Assembly (NCBI GenBank): GCA_900554275.1
Contig: USGS01000062.1
Span: 1-9,720, forward strand
Reading direction: 5' to 3'
DNA from: an uncultured Eubacteriales bacterium
Lineage (GTDB): Bacteria; Bacillota; Clostridia; Oscillospirales; Oscillospiraceae
Length of the DNA: 9,720 bases
How positions within the stretch are numbered: position 1 is the first letter of the stretch; each line of letters starts with the position of its first letter. Made by a program: the position numbers and the translations under genes. This document shows positions 5,994 through 9,720 of the stretch, one piece after another. The notes beneath the pieces were generated by a model, which ran no database searches, was not told the origin of the DNA, and saw only the letters and a list, made by a program, of their open reading frames with translations.

Positions 5994-6212
5994 TTGGCAA
6001 AATCCGACATGATCGAAGTCGAGGGCGTCGTCGTCGAGTCGCTGCCCAACACCACATTCCAAGTCGATATTGGAAATGGACACACGATCTTAGCGCATAT
6101 TTCCGGAAAGCTCAGAATGAATTTCATCAGGATTCTGCCCGGCGATAAGGTGACGGTGGAAATGTCACCTTACGATCTGACCCGTGGTCGGATCACCTGG
6201 CGCAGTAAGTAG
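5994..6212 (+). CDS. infA: Translation initiation factor IF-1, TTG start
   Basis: IF-1 binds the 30S A site, blocks it during initiation and strengthens IF-2 and IF-3. The 72-residue product is the exact family length, a single S1/OB-fold domain with MAKSDMIEVEGVV, NGHTILAHISGKLRMNFIRILPGDKV and the closing VEMSPYDLTRGRITWRSK. Translation begins at TTG 5994: GGAGG at 5981-5985 has good spacing to it and the conserved MAK-D-IE start lines up there. The next in-frame ATG (6009) would delete the conserved first five residues and is too far from the ribosome binding site. Codons are less GC-biased than in neighbouring ribosomal genes (TTA, CAT, AGA and AGG are used). Confidence 0.97.
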   Translation: MAKSDMIEVEGVVVESLPNTTFQVDIGNGHTILAHISGKLRMNFIRILPGDKVTVEMSPYDLTRGRITWRSK

Positions 6213-6225
6213 GAGGTTTATCAAA

Positions 6226-6339
6226 ATGAAAGTAAGACCGTCCGTGAAGCCCATGTGCGAGAAGTGCAAAGTGATCCGTCGTAAAGGCCGTGTCATGGTC
6301 ATTTGCGAGAACCCCAAGCACAAGCAGAGACAGGGCTAA
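6226..6339 (+). CDS. rpmJ: Large ribosomal subunit protein L36, zinc-binding form (bL36)
   Basis: This 37-codon gene encodes MKVRPSVKPMCEKCKVIRR, then KGRVMVICENPKHKQRQG, the standard length of L36, the smallest 50S protein. The zinc ligands C11, C14, C27 and H32 (CEKC...CENPKH) are all present, so it is the zinc-dependent form and not the zinc-free paralog. The ATG at 6226 follows AGGAGG at 6211-6216, which overlaps the end of infA. Position between infA and rpsM is the normal one in Firmicutes. Confidence 0.98.
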   Translation: MKVRPSVKPMCEKCKVIRRKGRVMVICENPKHKQRQG

Positions 6340-6363
6340 GTAGAAAGTGGAGGTGCACTAATT

Positions 6364-6732
6364 ATGGCACGTATTGCCGGTATTGACCTGCCCAAGGATA
6401 AGCGAATCGAAATCGGTTTGACTTATATCTATGGTATTGGAAGAAAAAGTGCCCAGGACATCCTGGCGCAGACAGGCATCAACCCCGACACCCGAGTGAA
6501 GGATCTGACCGAGGCCGACGAAGCCAAGCTCCGTGAAGCCATCGACCACTCCTACATCGTCGAGGGTGATCTGCGTCGTCAGGTAGCGCTTGACATCAAG
6601 CGTCTGACTGAAATCGGCTGCTATCGCGGAACTCGCCACCGTCGTGGCCTGCCCGTTCGCGGCCAGCGCAGCAAGACCAACGCTCGCACCCGCAAAGGCC
6701 CCAAGAAGACCATCGCTAACAAGAAGAAGTAA
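6364..6732 (+). CDS. rpsM: Small ribosomal subunit protein S13 (uS13)
   Basis: S13 sits in the 30S head, contacts the P-site tRNA through its C-terminal tail and forms a bridge to the 50S subunit. The 122-residue product opens with MARIAGIDLPKDKRIEIGLTYIYGIG, has a helix-two-turn-helix core and carries the signature GTRHRRGLPVRGQRSKTNART (about residues 91-111), followed by the basic tail GPKKTIANKKK. The ATG follows GTGGAGGTG. It is the first gene of the alpha part of the cluster; no promoter or S4-type leader is seen in the 24 bases between rpmJ and this gene. Confidence 0.98.
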   Translation: MARIAGIDLPKDKRIEIGLTYIYGIGRKSAQDILAQTGINPDTRVKDLTEADEAKLREAIDHSYIVEGDLRRQVALDIKRLTEIGCYRGTRHRRGLPVRGQRSKTNARTRKGPKKTIANKKK

Positions 6733-6750
6733 AGGAGGGAAGAATAGATC

Positions 6751-7149
6751 ATGGCTAACGTAAAAGGCAAGAAAGTCATCCGCCGCCGTCGCGAGAAGAA
6801 GAACATCGAGAAGGGTCAGGTCCACATCCGTTCTTCCTTCAACAACACCATGGTGACCGTCACCGACGCACAGGGCAACGCTCTGTCCTGGGCTTCCTCC
6901 GGTGGTCTCGGTTTCCGCGGCAGCAAGAAGTCCACTCCCTTCGCCGCCCAGAGCGCCGCTGAGACGGCTGCCAAGGCTGCTATGGAGCATGGCCTGAAGA
7001 CCGTCGAGGTCTTCGTCAAGGGCCCTGGTCAGGGACGTGAAGCAGCCATCCGCGCGCTGCAGGCCGTGGGCCTGGAGGTGACGATGATCAAGGACGTCAC
7101 CCCCATCCCCCACAACGGCTGCCGTCCCCCCAAGCGTCGTCGCGTGTAA
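6751..7149 (+). CDS. rpsK: Small ribosomal subunit protein S11 (uS11)
   Basis: S11 binds 16S rRNA in the 30S platform next to the Shine-Dalgarno helix. The 132-residue product has a basic N-terminus (KKVIRRRREKKNIEKG), the segment VHIRSSFNNTMVTVTDAQGNALSWASSGGLGFRGSKKSTPFAAQ in family order, and the C-terminal signature GPGQGREAAIRAL...DVTPIPHNGCRPPKRRRV. Length is normal for the family. The start at 6751 follows AAAGGAGGG and the conserved short Lys-rich beginning. rpsD follows 24 bases later. Confidence 0.98.
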   Translation: MANVKGKKVIRRRREKKNIEKGQVHIRSSFNNTMVTVTDAQGNALSWASSGGLGFRGSKKSTPFAAQSAAETAAKAAMEHGLKTVEVFVKGPGQGREAAIRALQAVGLEVTMIKDVTPIPHNGCRPPKRRRV

Positions 7150-7173
7150 TCGGAAAAAGGAGGATATGAAATC

Positions 7174-7776
7174 ATGGCTAAAAATATGCAGCCTGTCGCC
7201 AAGCGTTGCAAGGCGCTGGGTATTTCTCCTACCGTCATGGGTTACTCCAAGAAGGAGACCAAGCGCAACCCCGGCGGCCAGATGAGAAAGAAGAAGAGCG
7301 AGTACGCCGTCCAGCTCAACGAGAAGCAGAAGGTCAAGTTCGTCTATGGCATCCTGGAGAAGCAGTTCCATGCCTACTATGAGAAGGCTTCCACCATGCC
7401 CGGCAAGACCGGCGAGAACCTGCTGAGCCTGGTGGAGCGCCGCCTGGACAACGTGGTGTACCGCCTGGGCTTCGCCATGACCCGCCGCGAGGCGCGTCAG
7501 CTGGTGAACCACGCCCATTTCACCGTAAACGGCCACAAGGTCAACATCCCCTCCTATCTGGTGCGTGTGGGCGATGTGATCGAGGTCAAGGAGAGCAGCC
7601 GCTCCTCCGTGACCTTCAAGCGCCTGACCGCCGAGGATGCCCCCATGGTCACCGTCCCCAAGTGGCTGGAGCGTGACAAGACCGCCCTGAAGGGCACTGT
7701 CGTCACCCTGCCCGCCCGCGAGGACATCGATATGCCCATCGAGGAGCATCTGATCGTCGAGTTGTACTCCAAGTAA
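7174..7776 (+). CDS. rpsD: Small ribosomal subunit protein S4, zinc-free form (uS4)
   Basis: S4 starts assembly of the 30S body, binding the five-way junction of 16S rRNA, and acts as a translational repressor in several bacteria. The 200-residue product has an N-terminal domain with KKSEYAVQLNEKQKVKFVYGILEKQF and an S4 RNA-binding domain at about residues 88-150 (RRLDNVVYRLGFAMTRREARQLVNHAHFTVNG...NIPSYLVRVGD), ending in IVELYSK. The N-terminus has a single cysteine (C12) instead of the four that bind zinc in the C+ form, so this is a C- type. That contrasts with the zinc-binding S14 and L36 of the same cluster. It is followed by two hairpins and rpoA. Confidence 0.98.
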   Translation: MAKNMQPVAKRCKALGISPTVMGYSKKETKRNPGGQMRKKKSEYAVQLNEKQKVKFVYGILEKQFHAYYEKASTMPGKTGENLLSLVERRLDNVVYRLGFAMTRREARQLVNHAHFTVNGHKVNIPSYLVRVGDVIEVKESSRSSVTFKRLTAEDAPMVTVPKWLERDKTALKGTVVTLPAREDIDMPIEEHLIVELYSK

Positions 7777-7777
7777 T

Positions 7778-7791
7778 AGGGTTCTGACCCT
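7778..7791 (+). other. Small hairpin after rpsD
   Basis: AGGGT and ACCCT pair around a TCTG loop (5-bp stem), starting one base after the rpsD stop. It is the first of two hairpins in the 85-base rpsD-rpoA gap. Too short to be convincing alone; no U-tract follows. Confidence 0.3.
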
Positions 7792-7813
7792 CACGAAGCA
7801 CTGGAATGAATCA

Positions 7814-7835
7814 GGGCGCGGAAGGCACCGCGCCC
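7814..7835 (+). other. GC-rich hairpin between rpsD and rpoA
   Basis: A perfect 8-bp stem GGGCGCGG/CCGCGCCC (7814-7821 with 7828-7835) closes a six-base AAGGCA loop. It sits 20 bases upstream of the rpoA ribosome binding site (GGAGGG, 7850-7855 region). It lacks the U-run of a rho-independent terminator, so transcription should pass. Plausible roles are mRNA stabilisation, RNase processing or tuning of rpoA translation relative to the ribosomal genes; none can be proved from sequence. Confidence 0.6.
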
Positions 7836-7861
7836 GCCAATAGAATGAAGGAGGGTACTGC

Positions 7862-8815
7862 ATGATCGAAATTGAGAAGCCCCAGATCGAGTGTATCGAA
7901 ACACCCGGCGACGCTTCCTATGGAAAATATGTGATCGAACCCCTGGAGCGCGGTTACGGAACGACCCTGGGCAATGCGCTGCGCCGCACCCTGCTGTCCA
8001 GCCTGCCCGGCACCGCTGCCACCGGCATCAAGATCGCCGGTGTCCAGCATGAATTCTCCACCATCCCCGGCGTCAAGGAGGATGTAACGGAGATCGTTCT
8101 GAACGTGAAAAATCTGCTGACGAAGCTGCACTGCGAAACCACCAAGACCGTCTTCATCGAAGCCGCCGGCCCGTGCGAAGTCACCGCCGGCGACATCAAG
8201 AGCGACGGCGAGGTGGAGGTCCTCAACCCGGACCTGCACATCGCCACGCTGGACGTGGGTGCCACGCTGAGTATGGAGATCACCCTGAGCCACGGCCGCG
8301 GCTACGTTTCTGCCAACCAGAACAAGGCCCAGCGCCCTGGCGTCATCGGTGTCATCCCCATCGACTCCATCTACACCCCCGTCTACAAGGTCAACTACAC
8401 CGTGGAGAACACCCGTGTCGGTACCTCCAGCGACTACGATAAGCTGACGCTGGAGGTCTGGACGGACACCACCATCACCGCCCGTGATGCCGTGTCCCTG
8501 GGTGCCAAGATCCTCTGCGACCACTTTGCCCTGTTCACCGACCTGAGCGACAACCTGGGCGACAAGCCCACCGTGGTCGAGAAGGCCGCCGATGACCGGA
8601 ACAAGGTGCTGGAGCTGACCATCGAAGAGCTGGATCTCAGCGTCCGCAGCTTCAACTGCCTCAAGCGCGCCAACATCAACACCGTCGAGGACTTGATCTC
8701 CAAGACCGAGGACGAGATGATGAAGGTCCGCAACCTGGGTCGCAAGTCCCTTGAGGAAGTCATCAACAAGCTGGCGATGATGGGCCTGTCCCTGGCCAGC
8801 GAAGACAACAACTAA
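7862..8815 (+). CDS. rpoA: DNA-directed RNA polymerase subunit alpha
   Basis: Alpha dimerises to nucleate RNA polymerase assembly and contacts UP elements and activators. The 317-residue protein has the N-terminal dimerisation domain (about 1-230; FEPLERGYGTTLGNALRRTLLSSLPG-like segment at 25-50, here beginning IEPLERG) and the C-terminal DNA-binding domain (about 245-312) with VRSFNCLKRANI (R262, N265 and the following LK match the E. coli 265 determinant) and NLGRKSLEEV. Length is typical for Firmicutes. The ATG at 7862 follows AAGGAGGG. It is separated from rpsD by 85 bases with hairpins and precedes rplQ, as in most bacteria. Confidence 0.98.
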   Translation: MIEIEKPQIECIETPGDASYGKYVIEPLERGYGTTLGNALRRTLLSSLPGTAATGIKIAGVQHEFSTIPGVKEDVTEIVLNVKNLLTKLHCETTKTVFIEAAGPCEVTAGDIKSDGEVEVLNPDLHIATLDVGATLSMEITLSHGRGYVSANQNKAQRPGVIGVIPIDSIYTPVYKVNYTVENTRVGTSSDYDKLTLEVWTDTTITARDAVSLGAKILCDHFALFTDLSDNLGDKPTVVEKAADDRNKVLELTIEELDLSVRSFNCLKRANINTVEDLISKTEDEMMKVRNLGRKSLEEVINKLAMMGLSLASEDNN

Positions 8816-8859
8816 CAGATCTGCGCACACCGCGCCGATCCGACAAGGAGGAAACTGAA

Positions 8860-9204
8860 ATGCCCGGAACTCGTAAGCTCGGTAAGACTACCGACCAGCG
8901 CAAGGCGATGCTCCGTCAGCAGGTCACCGATTTCCTGGACAACGGTCGTATGGAGACTACCATCACCCGCGCCAAGGAGATCAAGCCCCTCGCCGAGAAG
9001 ATGATCACCCTCGGCAAGAAGGGCGATCTGGCTGCCTACCGTCAGGCGCTGAGCTTCATCACCCGCGAGGATGTGGCCAACAAGCTGTTCAAGGAGCTGG
9101 CTCCCAGCTATGCTGAGCGCAACGGCGGTTACACCCGCATCATCCGCACCGGCGTCCGCCGCGGCGATGCTGCCGAGACCGCTGTCATCGAACTGGTGAA
9201 GTAA
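8860..9204 (+). CDS. rplQ: Large ribosomal subunit protein L17 (bL17)
   Basis: L17 lies near the peptide exit tunnel of the 50S subunit. The 114-residue product has the usual length of Firmicute L17, with the start MPGTRKLGKTTDQRKAMLR, the segment TTITRAKEIKPLAEKMITLGKKGDL at about residues 33-57, and the end GGYTRIIRTGVRRGDAAETAVIELVK. The ATG follows AAGGAGG at 8845-8851. The 44 bases between rpoA and this gene show nothing but that ribosome binding site. It is the last gene of the cluster: a strong terminator begins nine bases after the stop. Confidence 0.98.
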   Translation: MPGTRKLGKTTDQRKAMLRQQVTDFLDNGRMETTITRAKEIKPLAEKMITLGKKGDLAAYRQALSFITREDVANKLFKELAPSYAERNGGYTRIIRTGVRRGDAAETAVIELVK

Positions 9205-9212
9205 CTCAATTC

Positions 9213-9257
9213 AAAAAATATCCTGCTCCGGCTCACGCCGCGGCAGGATATTTTTTT
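9213..9257 (+). terminator. Rho-independent terminator of the ribosomal operon
   Basis: AAAAAATATCCTGC (9213-9226) pairs perfectly with GCAGGATATTTTTT (9243-9256), and an inner CGGC/GCCG stem with a TCAC loop (9229-9240) caps it. The 3' arm ends in a run of seven T (9251-9257). The A-run on the left makes it potentially active on the opposite strand too, though no gene reads toward it inside the window. It separates rplQ from secA. Confidence 0.93.
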
Positions 9258-9273
9258 GTTCACAGAAATTCTT

Positions 9274-9302
9274 TTGCATTAGACACCGTCCTGTGGTACA
9301 AT
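9274..9302 (+). promoter_or_regulatory. Candidate sigma-A promoter of secA
   Basis: TTGCAT (9274-9279) and TACAAT (9297-9302) are spaced by 17 bases. TG at 9294-9295, one base before the -10, gives an extended -10 that can compensate for the weak -35. The predicted start of transcription is near 9309, leaving a leader of about 47 bases. It lies directly behind the operon terminator, which is why a separate promoter is expected here. TAGACA at 9280-9285 looks more like a -35 but is only 11 bases from the -10. Confidence 0.7.
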
Positions 9303-9313
9303 GTATCATTGTA
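9297..9313. promoter_or_regulatory. Perfect 7-3-7 dyad over the secA -10 (possible operator)
   Basis: TACAATG, three bases TAT, then CATTGTA form a perfect inverted repeat. The left half is the -10 hexamer plus one base; the right half reaches just past the predicted transcription start. A dimeric repressor bound here would block the promoter. No regulator gene is in the window, and the symmetry could be fortuitous. The outer TACA/TGTA halves recall winged-helix repressor sites, but the spacing does not identify a family. Confidence 0.35.
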
Positions 9314-9355
9314 ATACTGTATGCTTATTCTTTTACACAGAAAGGATACAAATAT

Positions 9356-9720
9356 ATGGGACTGTTTACCAAGGTTTTCGGAACGTACAGCCAGCGTGAG
9401 CTGAAGTCCATCTACCCCATCGTGGACAAGATCACGGCGCTGGAGGAGGACTATAAAAAGCTCACCGATGCTGAGCTGCAGGCCAAAACGCCGGAGTTCA
9501 AGGCCCGCCTGACCCAGGGCGAGACATTGGACGACATCCTGCCGGAAGCCTTTGCCACCGTCCGGGAGGCCGCCGACCGCGTGCTGGGTATGCGCCCCTA
9601 TCCCGTCCAGCTGGTGGGCGGCATCGTCCTGCACCAGGGCCGTATCGCCGAGATGAAGACCGGCGAGGGCAAGACCCTGGTGGCCACCCTGCCCGCCTAC
9701 CTCAACGCCCTGGCGGGAGA
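9356..9720 (+). CDS. secA: Preprotein translocase ATPase SecA, 5' part
   Basis: SecA is the ATPase that drives secretory proteins through SecYEG. The first 121 codons are visible and run off the right edge. They show the amphipathic start MGLFTKVFGTYSQRELK, an N-terminal helix with KLTDAELQAKTPEFKARL, the adenine-contact region GMRPYPVQLVGGIVLHQG (about 78-95) and the Walker A motif EMKTGEGKT (99-107), positions that match full-length SecA. The ATG at 9356 follows AAAGGA at 9341-9346. The gene has its own promoter behind the ribosomal terminator. It cannot be told from this part whether this is the only SecA or one of two. Confidence 0.97.
   Translation, partial: MGLFTKVFGTYSQRELKSIYPIVDKITALEEDYKKLTDAELQAKTPEFKARLTQGETLDDILPEAFATVREAADRVLGMRPYPVQLVGGIVLHQGRIAEMKTGEGKTLVATLPAYLNALAG

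Noticed and set aside
7814..7835. Rho-independent terminator before rpoA
   Set aside because: The stem is strong but is followed by GCCAATAG rather than a run of T.
6358..7863. 501-codon open frame on the minus strand opposite rpsM, rpsK and rpsD
   Set aside because: Same cause: it lies entirely over three unmistakable ribosomal protein genes and has no ribosome binding site or recognisable domain.
9308..9336. Divergent promoter using the palindrome's right arm as a minus-strand -10
   Set aside because: The minus strand reads TACAAT at 9313-9308, but the position 17 bases upstream reads GTAAAA, not a -35, and no minus-strand gene lies to the left.

Overview
The window is the distal two thirds of the S10-spc-alpha ribosomal protein cluster of a GC-rich Firmicute. 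It is most likely a member of Clostridia in or near Oscillospiraceae/Ruminococcaceae. The evidence is: the canonical gene order, near-perfect AGGAGG ribosome binding sites before most genes, a short zinc-type S14, a zinc-lid adenylate kinase, a KOW-domain L14e-like protein between map and infA, and an S4 with a cysteine-poor N-terminus. GC-rich codons (GCC, GGC, CTG, AAG) dominate the ribosomal protein genes, as expected for highly expressed genes. The organism assignment is inference from protein style, not a database match.

All genes are on the + strand. Layout: the 3' end of rplE (1-138), rpsN (155-340), a 167-base gap holding structured RNA (341-507), rpsH, rplF, rplR, rpsE, rpmD, rplO, secY, adk, map, a KOW-domain protein, infA (TTG start), rpmJ (37 aa), rpsM, rpsK, rpsD, an 85-base gap with two hairpins, rpoA, rplQ, a strong rho-independent terminator (9213-9257), and then a separate transcription unit starting with secA, which runs off the right edge. 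I see no promoter or terminator inside the cluster, so it reads as one long operon up to 9257. No mobile element, CRISPR array, tRNA or rRNA gene is visible, and no stretch over 300 bases lacks a gene.

The genes join ribosome assembly (large- and small-subunit proteins), initiation (IF1), protein maturation (methionine aminopeptidase), nucleotide supply (adenylate kinase), membrane insertion (SecY) and transcription (RNA polymerase alpha). SecA, the motor for SecY, follows directly behind its own promoter.

The most interesting object is the rpsN-rpsH gap. It folds by eye into two near-identical GACA-loop hairpins flanking a long central stem. The base of that stem reproduces the core of 16S rRNA helix 21, the binding site of protein S8, and it sits just upstream of rpsH, the S8 gene. 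This looks like an S8 autoregulatory site placed differently from the E. coli one, which lies at rplE. A second point of interest is a perfect 17-base dyad (7-3-7) exactly overlapping the -10 element of the secA promoter.
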